A stretch of 64,000 nt of DNA from RGIG8306 sp964566025 (lineage in GTDB: Bacteria; Bacillota; Clostridia; Lachnospirales; Lachnospiraceae), in the NCBI GenBank assembly GCA_964566025.1, contig CAZMHF010000005.1:14051-78050 (forward strand), in the 5' to 3' direction. Under the pieces are notes generated by a model. That model was not told the origin of the DNA. It saw only the letters and a list, made by a program, of their open reading frames with translations, and did not search any database. Each line of letters starts with the position of its first letter. Positions within the stretch are counted from its first letter, which is position 1. Positions 26,068 to 35,312 of the stretch are shown here, one piece after another. Both the position numbers and the translations under genes were made by a program.

Positions 26068-27070
26068 ATCTTATACGTTCAGGAAATCCAATTTTCTTTT
26101 GAACCTTCCGAAGCGTTTTATTAGCGAAATAATTTGCTTTTTCAGCATTCTCTTTAATAATCGAATCGACATAATCCTTGTTCTTCGCTAGATCATCATA
26201 TACTTCTTGAATTGGACGTAAGCGATCAATTACTACCTCTCCAACGGCCATCTTAAAGTCACCATATCCTCGACCATCAAATTCTTTTTCGATATCTTCT
26301 GGTGTTTTATCCGAGCATGCACTATAAATCTCAATTAGATTTTTAATGCCTGGCTGTTCATCTGTATAGCGAACAGTCGCTTCGTTATCTGTAACGGCTC
26401 TTTTGAATTTGCGCATAATATTGTCTGGACGATCCAATAAATATACACAACTATTTTCATTTTCATCTGACTTGCTCATTTTCTTCAAAGGTTCTTGCAA
26501 GTTCATGATTTTTTTCGCTGTTTTTCCTAAATATACTTCTGGAATGGTAAATACGTCACCATATATATTGTTAAAACGGATGGCTATATCGCGTGTTAAT
26601 TCTAGATGCTGTTGTTGGTCAATACCAACTGGAACTAAGTCTGCTTGATATAATAAAATATCGGATGCCATCAAAGTTGGATAGGTGAACAATCCTGCGT
26701 TAATATTGTCTGCATGCTTTGACGCCTTGTCTTTGAACTGTGTCATACGACTTAACTCGCCCATATATGTATAGCAATTTAGAATCCACGCTAACTCTGC
26801 ATGCGCTGATACGTGTGATTGATAATAAATGCAATTTTTCTTTGGATCTAATCCTGATGCAATATACATCATCAATACATTTCGCGCTGCTTTTCGAAGC
26901 TTCGCTGGATCTTGACGAACCGTAATCGCATGCTCGTCTACTACGCAATAAAAGCAATTATACTCTTCTGATAATTGTACCCAATTATTTAAAGCTCCAA
27001 GATAATTTCCTAAGTGCAAAACTCCTGTTGCTTGCATTCCACTAAAAATCGTTTTCTTTCCATCGATCAT
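26066..27070 (-). CDS. trpS: Tryptophanyl-tRNA synthetase
   Basis: A 334-residue class I aminoacyl-tRNA synthetase. The HIGH-like motif is HLGN (in GVLHLGNYLG, about 17-26) and the KMSKS motif is intact (KKMSKSDEN, about 194-202). The tryptophan pocket residues around VGIDQQQHLELTRD are typical. GGAGG precedes ATG 27070. It is 22 bp after tatD in the run that starts with the TPP riboswitch. No T-box leader is visible before it. Confidence 0.97.
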   Translation of the reverse strand: MIDGKKTIFSGMQATGVLHLGNYLGALNNWVQLSEEYNCFYCVVDEHAITVRQDPAKLRKAARNVLMMYIASGLDPKKNCIYYQSHVSAHAELAWILNCYTYMGELSRMTQFKDKASKHADNINAGLFTYPTLMASDILLYQADLVPVGIDQQQHLELTRDIAIRFNNIYGDVFTIPEVYLGKTAKKIMNLQEPLKKMSKSDENENSCVYLLDRPDNIMRKFKRAVTDNEATVRYTDEQPGIKNLIEIYSACSDKTPEDIEKEFDGRGYGDFKMAVGEVVIDRLRPIQEVYDDLAKNKDYVDSIIKENAEKANYFANKTLRKVQKKIGFPERIR

Positions 27071-27092
27071 GTTTATACCTCCACAGATGTTC

Positions 27093-27863
27093 TTATTTTA
27101 AAGCATTTCTTGATAAAAAGCAATACGAAGCGAGGAATTCAAAATTCTCCTTCATCTGTTTTCCTACAATTGACAAAGAGACTTTTTGAGTATCACTAAT
27201 ATAGCGCATACTGTTTGTTAGAACTGTTGGCAATGATCTTTCATCCATTTCCTCTTCTGTCAAATTGCTTGCCCATCGAACTGCCTCCATCCCATCTGTT
27301 TCTACGAGCAGACGATTTAGTGGAACTCTTTTTACGATTTCTTGCACTGCCTCATTTTCATATACATCTGGACCTATTGTAAAAAAGCAACCTAACGCAA
27401 TATATTCTTGCAAATATTCCATCGCCGAATACCAATGCACTAGCATAGGTGTTACTTGGTGGTCACTAGCAAATACGTTCAAGCTATCTAAGACTTCTTT
27501 TTCACATCCTTTTGTATGCAAAACAACTGGCATTTGAAGCTCCTTTGCCAATGCCAGCTGTTTTTCAAACACATATTTTTGTTGCTCTAGTGGCACATGA
27601 CACCAAATGCGATCCATTCCAATTTCACCTAACATACATCCTTTTTGAATAAATGGTAGCATATCTTCTACTTTATATTGATTTGCATACCACGGATGTA
27701 AGCCATATGTAGGAAACAAATTGCGACTATTGGCACAAGCTTCTTCTACCATTTTAGCATTTGAGGGATTTGTTCCACATAAAAATGTCTTGATTTTCTT
27801 TTTCTCGCGTACTTTTTGCTCCTTTTTAGAGCCAATATGTGCATGAGCATCACAACAAACCAT
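27093..27863 (-). CDS. TatD family metal-dependent hydrolase
   Basis: A 256-residue TIM-barrel hydrolase related to TatD. The metal-binding opening CDAHAHIG, GEIGMDRIW (about 90-98), VLHTKG (about 125-130) and the C-terminal LVETDGME (Asp ligand) are visible. TatD enzymes are DNases or exonucleases; the protein is divergent, so another amidohydrolase-type activity is possible. ATG 27863 fits the AAGGGGG site. Its start lies inside the end of the thiZ-like gene, so it is coupled to the transporter. Confidence 0.8.
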   Translation of the reverse strand: MVCCDAHAHIGSKKEQKVREKKKIKTFLCGTNPSNAKMVEEACANSRNLFPTYGLHPWYANQYKVEDMLPFIQKGCMLGEIGMDRIWCHVPLEQQKYVFEKQLALAKELQMPVVLHTKGCEKEVLDSLNVFASDHQVTPMLVHWYSAMEYLQEYIALGCFFTIGPDVYENEAVQEIVKRVPLNRLLVETDGMEAVRWASNLTEEEMDERSLPTVLTNSMRYISDTQKVSLSIVGKQMKENFEFLASYCFLSRNALK

Positions 27864-28614
27864 ACTTCTCATCCCCCTTTATTTCATGATAAATTGCCCC
27901 GCGAAGCGTTGCACATTTTTCATACAACCACTCTCTGCTTCGTTCGTTTGAGGGTGTTTCGATTATAAATTCCTTTGTCACCGAAGCGGGCGTTCCGTTT
28001 AATATAATAATGCGATCTGATAAGTAAATCGCCTCATCAATATCATGCGTAACAAGCACCGTTGTTTTGGCTAATTGTTCACGCATAGAAATAAGCCACT
28101 CCTGCATATCACCTCTTGTGATAACATCTAGTGCACCAAAAGGCTCATCTAGCAGCATAATTTCTCCCTTGCACAACGTAGTTCGCAAAAAAGCAGCTCG
28201 CTGTCTCATTCCACCGGATAATTCCTGTGGGTAGGCATTTTCATAGCCAGCAAGACCAAATAGCGAAAATAGTGAGCGTGCCTTTTCTTCTATTTCTTTT
28301 TTTCTTTGATGAATGCTCCCATACAACGTTACATTGTCTAAAACCGTTTTCCACGGAAACAATAAATCATCTTGAGGCATATAGGCAAAGTGTTCCGTCA
28401 CTTGATTGATTTTATGACCATCTACAAAAATGTCACCACGCTCAGCTTGTAGTGTCCCAGATAGTATATTTAATATCGTTGATTTCCCAACACCTGATGG
28501 CCCTAATATCGTGACAAATTCTCCAGAGCTAACCGACATAGTTAGCTCCTTCAAAATTGTTTTTCCATCGAAATCAAAGCTCATTCCTACAATTGAAAGC
28601 TTTGGATTATTCAT
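27850..28614 (-). CDS. thiZ: ABC transporter ATPase, thiamine-precursor importer (ThiZ-like)
   Basis: A 254-residue nitrate/sulfonate/taurine-type ABC ATPase: Walker A GPSGVGKST, LSGGMRQRA signature, Walker B MLLDEPFGALD, H-loop VTHDIDEA. It belongs with the adjacent permease and NMT1/THI5-like binding protein, and the TPP riboswitch upstream points to import of a pyrimidine precursor of thiamine (HMP or its formylamino form). It ends 14 bp inside the tatD start. Confidence 0.87.
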   Translation of the reverse strand: MNNPKLSIVGMSFDFDGKTILKELTMSVSSGEFVTILGPSGVGKSTILNILSGTLQAERGDIFVDGHKINQVTEHFAYMPQDDLLFPWKTVLDNVTLYGSIHQRKKEIEEKARSLFSLFGLAGYENAYPQELSGGMRQRAAFLRTTLCKGEIMLLDEPFGALDVITRGDMQEWLISMREQLAKTTVLVTHDIDEAIYLSDRIIILNGTPASVTKEFIIETPSNERSREWLYEKCATLRGAIYHEIKGDEKYGLL

Positions 28615-28636
28615 GCTTCACCTCATTTTCGCATTA

Positions 28637-29626
28637 TTACTTTATAAATTCATTTGTATAACAATCCTTCGCAGGAATTGCCTTATCAATCATCTTATAT
28701 TCTACCATGAATTCGGTATAATTATCCCATACCTTTTTTTGCATCACGCCCCATGTATCGGTGCCTTCACTGTATTTATCAGCAAGATATTTTTGCGAAA
28801 TCGTCAACATTTCTAATTCATAATCTGGCGCATATTCTTTTAAAATTTTTGCCGAAGCTTCTGGTTTTTCAATCGCATACTCATAGCCCTTTTTCGTAGC
28901 ATCCATGAATTTTTGCACAATTTCTGGTTTTTCTTGAATCATTGTTTCGTTTGTAATAATGACTGGTGTATAGTAGTCAAGGCGTTCATCTAATGTGCGA
29001 AGTTCCATATAATTTAGTGGAAAATCATTAATTTTAGCTGTTACATTGTCCCACGCCTCATAAAACCACATAATATCTACTCGATCCTTTAGTGCTTCAA
29101 AACCAGAGCCATCCGAAACAACTATGTCTAATGTTGAAAAATCAACTCCAGCCCCTTTCATAACCGCTTCTAATACGGCTGCCTCACCTGGTCCACCCCA
29201 TCCCGCATAGGTTTTTCCTTCAAAATCCTTTACTGATGTAATGTTCTTTCCCTCATAGGTTGCAAAACCTGATGTATTATGTTGAATAATCGCTGCAATA
29301 GCTTTGATTGGTAATGGATCTGCTGATGCGAGCGCCATGGTTACATCCTCTTGATAGCTAATGCCAAATTGTCCTTTTCCTACGGCAACTAATGAAGCCG
29401 TTGCACCTTGTGTTGGCTCAATAATTTCAACATCAAGTCCTAATTCTTTATAATAACCTTGATTCAAGGCTACATACATTCCTGTATGATTGGTATTCGC
29501 TACATAATCAAGGATAACCGTTACTTTTTCTAATTCCTTGTTTTTTTCTGATGCATTTTCTTTTTTACATCCTGTCATCCCTAGTAATACGCATACACAC
29601 ATTACAATTAACATCTTCTTTTTCAT
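28637..29626 (-). CDS. thiY: NMT1/THI5-like substrate-binding lipoprotein (ThiY-like)
   Basis: A 329-residue lipoprotein: lipobox MTGC at about residues 17-20, then a periplasmic-binding domain opening with VTVILDYVANTNHTG, the family's pyrimidine-binding start. The segment YAGWGGPGEAAVLEAV (about 140-155) and WFYEAWDNV are family-like. It should capture a thiamine pyrimidine precursor outside the cell. AGAGGAG precedes ATG 29626, 20 bp after the permease. Confidence 0.88.
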   Translation of the reverse strand: MKKKMLIVMCVCVLLGMTGCKKENASEKNKELEKVTVILDYVANTNHTGMYVALNQGYYKELGLDVEIIEPTQGATASLVAVGKGQFGISYQEDVTMALASADPLPIKAIAAIIQHNTSGFATYEGKNITSVKDFEGKTYAGWGGPGEAAVLEAVMKGAGVDFSTLDIVVSDGSGFEALKDRVDIMWFYEAWDNVTAKINDFPLNYMELRTLDERLDYYTPVIITNETMIQEKPEIVQKFMDATKKGYEYAIEKPEASAKILKEYAPDYELEMLTISQKYLADKYSEGTDTWGVMQKKVWDNYTEFMVEYKMIDKAIPAKDCYTNEFIK

Positions 29627-29646
29627 TTTGATTCTCCTCTTTAATC

Positions 29647-30426
29647 TTATTTGCCAATCGCTACGCTTTTTCTTTTGCGCGCATATGGCATAGTAATATA
29701 TTGCAACAAACGGACAAATCCGTTCATTAACAAACTTAGTAAAATGATAATAACGACACAGGCAAATAGCTTATCCAACATATACGCATTTTTCACGCGA
29801 ATCATATAATAGCCTAGTCCATTTTTCGCTGAAATCCATTCTCCTACAACGGCACCACTAATACTATACGTAGCAGCTACCTTTAATCCAGACAAAAAAG
29901 TAGGGAGGGATGCTGGAAACTTAACGAGCCAATATTGGCGCAATTTACCCGCACCAAAGGATTTGACCAAATTAATATACTGTTCATTGACATTGGCCAT
30001 TCCATCAGCAAAGCTAATGACAATAGGGAAAAAGCACATAGACACAACCGTTAGAATTTTAGGTGCCAAGCCAAATCCCAAATAAATAATGAAAAGGGGC
30101 GCTAACACAATCACAGGCACCGTTTGCGTTACGACCAAAATCGGATAAATACAGCGTTTGAAAGATGGGAACGCATCCATTAGCACGCCTAAAAAAACCG
30201 CCAATACAATCGCAATATTTATGCCAAGTAGTGCCTCTATCATTGTTATACGCATATGCGATAACAACGCCGATTCAATCAATTCCTTTTTTAATGCCAT
30301 AAGAATTTGACTTGGTGACGGAAGAATGTACATAGGAATCTCCCTAATGCGCACAACCATTTCCCATATCAAGAAAATGCAAATCGCTGTTATGATTGGC
30401 AATAGGACATTTATTTTTTTTCTCAT
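29647..30426 (-). CDS. thiX: ABC transporter permease, thiamine-precursor importer (ThiX-like)
   Basis: A 259-residue BPD-type permease with about six TM helices and an EAA-like loop (VKSFGAGKLRQYWLVKFPAS, about 160-180) for docking the ATPase. It is the first gene behind the TPP riboswitch. GAAAGG precedes ATG 30426. Its order with thiY and thiZ is that of a complete importer. Confidence 0.88.
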   Translation of the reverse strand: MRKKINVLLPIITAICIFLIWEMVVRIREIPMYILPSPSQILMALKKELIESALLSHMRITMIEALLGINIAIVLAVFLGVLMDAFPSFKRCIYPILVVTQTVPVIVLAPLFIIYLGFGLAPKILTVVSMCFFPIVISFADGMANVNEQYINLVKSFGAGKLRQYWLVKFPASLPTFLSGLKVAATYSISGAVVGEWISAKNGLGYYMIRVKNAYMLDKLFACVVIIILLSLLMNGFVRLLQYITMPYARKRKSVAIGK

Positions 30427-30443
30427 TATGCTAAAATCCTTTC

Positions 30444-30482
30444 ATAAAAATAGGACTACATCATATTTGTTTGATGTAATCC
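30444..30482 (-). terminator. Attenuator hairpin of the TPP riboswitch
   Basis: Minus strand: GGATTACATCA (30472-30482) pairs with TGATGTAGTCC (30453-30463) with one U-G, followed by a T-rich ATTTTTAT (30444-30452). It lies between the aptamer and thiX, so ligand binding probably stops transcription here. Confidence 0.8.
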
Positions 30483-30503
30483 TCTACCTCTTCTCTCAAA
30501 TAT

Positions 30504-30594
30504 GATTCCTACGGCGGCATTACCCGCATCAGGTCAATGGGTCGAAGCTATATACTTCCTCTCAGGCCGTCACTACGACCTCCCCGTTTTAAAT
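30504..30594 (-). ncRNA. TPP riboswitch (THI box)
   Basis: On the minus strand the conserved elements follow in order: GGGGAGG, then CTGAGAGGA, ACCC, TTGACCTGATGCGGGTAAT and GCCGCCGTAGG. These are the pyrimidine- and pyrophosphate-sensing parts of the thiamine pyrophosphate aptamer. It lies about 80 bp before thiX with an attenuator hairpin between. Confidence 0.96.
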
Positions 30595-30612
30595 TGTCTT
30601 CTAACGCCTTGT

Positions 30613-30641
30613 AGTATAGCAAAGGTCGTTGCCCTTGTAAA
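30613..30641 (-). promoter_or_regulatory. Promoter of the TPP-controlled run
   Basis: Minus strand TTTACA (30636-30641), 17 bp, TATACT (30613-30618). The start site falls about 10-15 bp before the aptamer. It lies just past the ABC permease stop. Confidence 0.75.
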
Positions 30642-30648
30642 GTACTTT

Positions 30649-31533
30649 TTAACGTTTTATCTTTTTTGCAAGTGGATCAATATTTTTTGTTGCCAAATAA
30701 AGATACAAGGCTGTAAATAAAATTTGCATCCCAATACTAATCACAATCCAATAATCAAACACAAAATTGTTTTCAATTGCCACATATTGATTCACGAAAT
30801 TGTACATCGCATATGGGTCACCGATTTGTTGTTGGATATACACATAAAATGTCACTAACGGATTTAGGAGTAGTAAATACACAACGCTTTTTGAAGCTAG
30901 AAACGAATAAATAATATCGTGCTTTTCCATTAATCGATCTAGTGCAAAAATCGCTACATTGCAAAGAAGTGTACCTATCGTTAAGAAAAATACCGATACA
31001 TAGGAATAGACCATAGCAACCAAAGAACGCTTCGTAATGGTTGAATAATACACACCGATACTTCCGATATATAGTGCGATAACCATCAATAACAGCAATA
31101 TCACAACTAAATCTGTTAAATTGATTCCACCATAAATAAAAAACAAGGACAATACAGGCAACGTTGATAAGATTAAGGTGTACATTTTCATAATGGCAGC
31201 TTGCAATTTCCCTATAATAATATCCGCAGGGCGAATTCCTGTTACTAAAAGAAGATCAAATGTTTTTTGCTCCATCTCGCCTGCTACAGCACCGGCTGTT
31301 TGTGCCGGCACAATAAATACAACGATAATACATTCGGCAAATACAATCATAAAGTTTTGATTCAGCAATGTCGCGTAATTAAGCTCTAATAGGTTATTCA
31401 CATTATCAACAATAAGAAGTAGCGTAATGCTGCCTACCACTGCCAATATAATATTTGTAATGATAATCGTTAGAATATATTGATTCGATCGAAACATAAC
31501 GGCTTTTTCTTTTTCAAAAATAGGGTTTTTCAT
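30649..31533 (-). CDS. ABC-2 type transporter permease
   Basis: A 294-residue permease with six predicted TM helices; the first amphipathic segment NPIFEKEKAVMFRS and the motif AGAVAGEMEQKTFDLLLVTGI (AGEMEQKTFDLL core, about 83-94) are typical of ABC-2 exporters. Its ATG overlaps the ATPase stop by 4 bp, so the pair forms one transporter. What it exports is unknown. The gene ends the run that begins with the two-component genes. Confidence 0.82.
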   Translation of the reverse strand: MKNPIFEKEKAVMFRSNQYILTIIITNIILAVVGSITLLLIVDNVNNLLELNYATLLNQNFMIVFAECIIVVFIVPAQTAGAVAGEMEQKTFDLLLVTGIRPADIIIGKLQAAIMKMYTLILSTLPVLSLFFIYGGINLTDLVVILLLLMVIALYIGSIGVYYSTITKRSLVAMVYSYVSVFFLTIGTLLCNVAIFALDRLMEKHDIIYSFLASKSVVYLLLLNPLVTFYVYIQQQIGDPYAMYNFVNQYVAIENNFVFDYWIVISIGMQILFTALYLYLATKNIDPLAKKIKR

Positions 31534-32510
31534 TGAAGGCCTCCTTTGTCTTTGAAATTTTTAAAGCCCATATATAAATCGGCAATACTACTTTTTTCAA
31601 TACTAAATGAAGATACAGAAATATTGTGCAACACTAATTGTTGTAGCAACCATACCTCTACATTGCGGGCTAGAATGGTTTTTGTTCCATCCTTCAAAAT
31701 AATATCTTCATGATTGTCATATTCGCATACAATCGTCTTTTCCTGAATGGTTATGCTTTTGATAAACGCAAGCTTTCTGAAGAATTCAAGTGCTTCATTT
31801 AATCGTTCTTCAACGGTTACGCGCAAAAACACCTTCGCTTTCAAGTCGTGAAAGACACCTTTTAGATTTCCGCTTGTCTCGATGCTACCTTGACTAATCA
31901 GCAAATAGGAATCGCATATGTCCATTAGTTGTTCATTGGCATGTGAACTTAATAAAATGATTTTTCCTTCTTTTTTTGCTTCCATTAGCTGTTTTCTATA
32001 TAGCTTCTTTGCAATCGGATCAATACTATCACTTGGTGTATCTAAGAGAAATAAATTAGGTGAATGCAAAAACACATGTGCAAAAGCAACCTGCTGTCTT
32101 GCTCCTCTTGATAATTTACTAATATGTATATCTCTCCAGCTTTGTAGTTCAAACCGCTCAATAATTTCTTCGATTTTTGCTCTAGCAGTTAGTCCGCGCA
32201 TTCCATGTGCCAATGCAAATAAATTAAGGTATTCATACACTTTTAAGTTTTCGTATAATCCAAATGCATCTGGTAAGTAGCCAATTTGTTTTTTTGCTTC
32301 TAATGGCTCTTGGTATGTATCGTACCCAAACACTTTGATATGGCCACCCTCAATGACTTGCAAACCAGCAATACAACGCATAAGCAGGCTTTTCCCTGCT
32401 CCATTCTCACCAATTAAGCCTAAGGCACTCCCCTTTCTTACTTGAAAGGAAATATTCTTTAACAATTCTTTTTGGTCAATATAGCAACTCACATTTCTAA
32501 CATCAAGCAT
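31530..32510 (-). CDS. ABC transporter ATPase with catalytic Glu replaced by Thr
   Basis: A 326-residue ABC-2 type ATPase. Walker A is intact (GENGAGKSLL, about 38-47) and the H-loop is present (LSSHANEQ). The signature is LSRGARQQ and Walker B reads LFLLDTPSDSIDP, so the catalytic glutamate after the Asp is Thr. The codon is ACA, so it is not a reading error within this sequence. About 110 C-terminal residues form an accessory domain. The protein pairs with the adjacent permease. Loss of the glutamate usually slows hydrolysis strongly, so a regulatory or slow-cycling transporter is possible. Confidence 0.82.
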   Translation of the reverse strand: MLDVRNVSCYIDQKELLKNISFQVRKGSALGLIGENGAGKSLLMRCIAGLQVIEGGHIKVFGYDTYQEPLEAKKQIGYLPDAFGLYENLKVYEYLNLFALAHGMRGLTARAKIEEIIERFELQSWRDIHISKLSRGARQQVAFAHVFLHSPNLFLLDTPSDSIDPIAKKLYRKQLMEAKKEGKIILLSSHANEQLMDICDSYLLISQGSIETSGNLKGVFHDLKAKVFLRVTVEERLNEALEFFRKLAFIKSITIQEKTIVCEYDNHEDIILKDGTKTILARNVEVWLLQQLVLHNISVSSFSIEKSSIADLYMGFKNFKDKGGLQ

Positions 32511-32537
32511 AGTTTTTTACCTTTTCATCTATCTTGC

Positions 32538-33383
32538 TTACTCATATAGTATCATCAATGTAATTCCAAAGTCCTCATAGTCCGTTTCTAGTTGCCATTG
32601 ATTATCATACTCTTCGATAATAACGAGCATAGATATCGCACAATCTGGGTACGGTACAATTTCGCTCTCCAAACAATACTCAACGGCTGATATTAGGCGT
32701 TTTCCTAAACGCTCATCTTTTATATTGGCAGTAATTTTTCTCGAGAATTCTTCTTTTGTTTCTTCTTCCTTCACAAATCGGGTTAAATCGTATTTCGCGT
32801 GTTTCTTGTAATCACTCACAAGCAATTGCTTGATTGGCTCTGTAAATGTTGTTGTATACAATGCAAAATAGCGAGGTAAAAATGAAGCGGCACTACCTAC
32901 TTTAATTTTATGCATTTTCCCTTCATCAATGACTGCAATTTCTGCTGAAATATCTTTATAGATTTTATTATGGTCTTTGGCGCTATTGACAGTTGGTAAA
33001 ATGTCAATCGTATATTTCGGATTAATGAACAAATCAAAATCACGATTGCTCGGCGAAGTAATACTTAAATAAATCTTTTCGCTTTGTATCGGTGTTTCTT
33101 TATTACGCAAATCATTTTGGAAAACGCGTACATGCTGATAAAATGGTTTTTCAATTCTTGTTTGAAGACTAAAAATAAAAATCACTACTGCGCACAAAGC
33201 GGATAGTGTAATAATCGAACCACGTAAATAATGTCTTTTGTTAACAGCTTTTAAAAGAAGGAAAATACTCGGAATCAATATAACAGAATACACCAATAAT
33301 ATAATAATAAATACCTTTGCATTTGGTATGCTTTTGTCCATATTAATTTGCCGATCAATTGCTAGTTTCAATAACTCTGTCAT
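32538..33383 (-). CDS. Unknown membrane-anchored protein of a two-component/ABC module
   Basis: A 281-residue protein with two N-terminal TM helices (about 23-45 and 54-72) and a mostly soluble extracytoplasmic domain (about 75-281) rich in charged residues. I recognise no family. It is 7 bp from the histidine kinase and 27 bp from the ATPase, so it belongs to the same transcript. A sensor, an extracellular partner of the exporter or an immunity factor are all open. GTGAGGCG precedes ATG 33383. Confidence 0.7.
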   Translation of the reverse strand: MTELLKLAIDRQINMDKSIPNAKVFIIILLVYSVILIPSIFLLLKAVNKRHYLRGSIITLSALCAVVIFIFSLQTRIEKPFYQHVRVFQNDLRNKETPIQSEKIYLSITSPSNRDFDLFINPKYTIDILPTVNSAKDHNKIYKDISAEIAVIDEGKMHKIKVGSAASFLPRYFALYTTTFTEPIKQLLVSDYKKHAKYDLTRFVKEEETKEEFSRKITANIKDERLGKRLISAVEYCLESEIVPYPDCAISMLVIIEEYDNQWQLETDYEDFGITLMILYE

Positions 33384-33390
33384 AATCGCC

Positions 33391-34536
33391 TCACATATCT
33401 TCTTCTATTTCCTTGAATTGAACGTAATTTTCGCTGAAATCTTTTCGCAATTTCACTTCAAATACTGTTCCATTCAAATCACTTGTAACACTAATTTTCC
33501 CGCCATGTAAATCAACAATTTTTTTGGCAATTGCTAGCCCAAGTCCTGTTCCTCCTGTTTTTGAAGAACGAGATTGCTCTAACCGATAAAACTTTTCAAA
33601 AATAAGATTAATTTCATCTTCTGGAATGACATAACCATAGTTCATCACACTAATTGTGATAATTGGTTCTTCGTATTCTAAATAAATACGAATCATCTTT
33701 CCTTCTTTTCCGTACTTAACAGCATTGCTAATTAAATTGTCTAACAGTCTTGCTAATAAATTTCCGTCAGCTGTTATGATTAAAGATGAGACATTTTTCT
33801 GATAATCTATTTCTAAATCATTTTCTTCAAAAAGTGGATAGAACTCATCCATCACCTGTTCCACTAATTTTACTAAGTCCATCTCTTCTGCTTGCATAGC
33901 AATTCGACCATTTGTCAATTTTGTAAATCCAAATAATTCATCAATTAACACTTGTAATCGTTTTGTTTTTTGATTAGCTACTTGAATATAACGTATTTTT
34001 GTTTCTTCACTTATATTTTTATTTTGCTCTAATAAATCTAGGTAACCTAAAATAGAGGTAAGTGGTGTTCGAAGATCATGCGCCACATTTGTGATTAATT
34101 CGTTTTTCGTAACCTCTGCTTCACGTTCTTTTTGAATCAAGAGTTTAATGTCTTCTGTCATCGTATTTAGCGTTGCTGCCATCCATGATAACTCATCATC
34201 GCCCCTTACTTCCAGCGCCGTATCAAGCGCTCCTGCCGAAATCTTTTTCATAGCCGTTGAAATTTCTCGTATATATTTCATTTGAGGTCTATTTAGTATT
34301 GAAAAAATAAATGTAAATAAACAGATGCCAATCCCTGTGAAAATAACGAGTGAAACATCCATATGCACTAATAACCATTCATATGGTCCTTTTGTCACTT
34401 CGTTATCTAGGAAAATAGCATCAAATTCTACTGTATTAATCATTAGCGCAAATAGCACGATATACGTTAATATCGCACTAATAATCACATTTAAAAAGAA
34501 TCGTCCCCTAAAGCTCTTTTTTAAATCCTCTCTCAT
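33391..34536 (-). CDS. Sensor histidine kinase (VanS/PhoR type)
   Basis: A 381-residue kinase: two TM helices (about 14-33 and 61-80) bounding a short extracellular loop of about 30 residues, a HAMP linker (to about 130), HisKA with the phospho-acceptor in NVAHDLRTPLTSI (about 148-160) and a HATPase domain with NLISNAVKYGKEG, and TGGTGLGLAIAKKIV. The short loop is typical of kinases that sense envelope stress through a partner such as an ABC transporter. AGGTGA precedes ATG 34536, 12 bp after the response regulator. Confidence 0.9.
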   Translation of the reverse strand: MREDLKKSFRGRFFLNVIISAILTYIVLFALMINTVEFDAIFLDNEVTKGPYEWLLVHMDVSLVIFTGIGICLFTFIFSILNRPQMKYIREISTAMKKISAGALDTALEVRGDDELSWMAATLNTMTEDIKLLIQKEREAEVTKNELITNVAHDLRTPLTSILGYLDLLEQNKNISEETKIRYIQVANQKTKRLQVLIDELFGFTKLTNGRIAMQAEEMDLVKLVEQVMDEFYPLFEENDLEIDYQKNVSSLIITADGNLLARLLDNLISNAVKYGKEGKMIRIYLEYEEPIITISVMNYGYVIPEDEINLIFEKFYRLEQSRSSKTGGTGLGLAIAKKIVDLHGGKISVTSDLNGTVFEVKLRKDFSENYVQFKEIEEDM

Positions 34537-34548
34537 TTGTCACCTAAT

Positions 34549-35268
34549 CTAGCGCTCAACTTTATAACCAACGCCCCACACAGTTGTGATGATTTTATTT
34601 TGTCTAGTTTCTTCTTTTAGTTTTCCACGCAAACGACGTATATGAACCATAACTGTGTTATTAATTTCATAACTATCTTCGTTCCAGATCGACTCGAAGA
34701 TTTGGTCTGTACTAAAAACGGTTCCCGCATTTGAAGCCAACAGATAAAGAATCTCAAATTCAATTGGTGTTAGCTTAATTTCTTCATCGTAGAGTGTAAC
34801 GTTTCGTGTTTTTTTACACATCGTCAAACCATTGATCGAAATCTCTCCATCGTCTAATTTCTTTTCCTCTTCACTTTGACCAACACTTTTTGGATTTAGG
34901 GTTGTGTATCGTCTTAATTGACTTTTTACACGCGCCGTAATTTCTAATGGATTAAATGGTTTTGTCACATAATCATCCGCACCTGTAGCAAGTCCCTTGA
35001 TTTTGTCAAGGTCTCCTGTTTTCGCGCTCACCATAATAATCGGAATATTATGCTTTTCACGAATTAGACTGCACATCTCTAAGCCATCCATCCCCGGCAT
35101 CATAATATCCAATAATACAAGACTAATATCCTCTTCATTTAGGATATCAAGCCCTGTCCATGCATCAAACGCTTTAAACACTGTAAAGCCCGAGCTTACA
35201 AGGTATATTTCCATCAATTCTGCAATTTCTTTTTCGTCATCAACGACTAGTATTTTTGTATTTGGCAT
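34549..35268 (-). CDS. OmpR family response regulator
   Basis: A 239-residue regulator: receiver domain (1-120) with the phospho-acceptor Asp in LVLLDIMMPGMDG (about 51-63) and the Lys in YVTKPFNPLE, then a winged-helix DNA-binding domain (about 145-238) with LTPIEFEILYLL and VMVHIRRLRGKL. It is the first gene of the module. The 11-bp direct repeats upstream of its own promoter suggest autoregulation. Confidence 0.92.
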   Translation of the reverse strand: MPNTKILVVDDEKEIAELMEIYLVSSGFTVFKAFDAWTGLDILNEEDISLVLLDIMMPGMDGLEMCSLIREKHNIPIIMVSAKTGDLDKIKGLATGADDYVTKPFNPLEITARVKSQLRRYTTLNPKSVGQSEEEKKLDDGEISINGLTMCKKTRNVTLYDEEIKLTPIEFEILYLLASNAGTVFSTDQIFESIWNEDSYEINNTVMVHIRRLRGKLKEETRQNKIITTVWGVGYKVER

Positions 35269-35312
35269 TGTTGTACCTCATCATATAGTAATATCTTTCG
35301 CATTCTTTTTAT

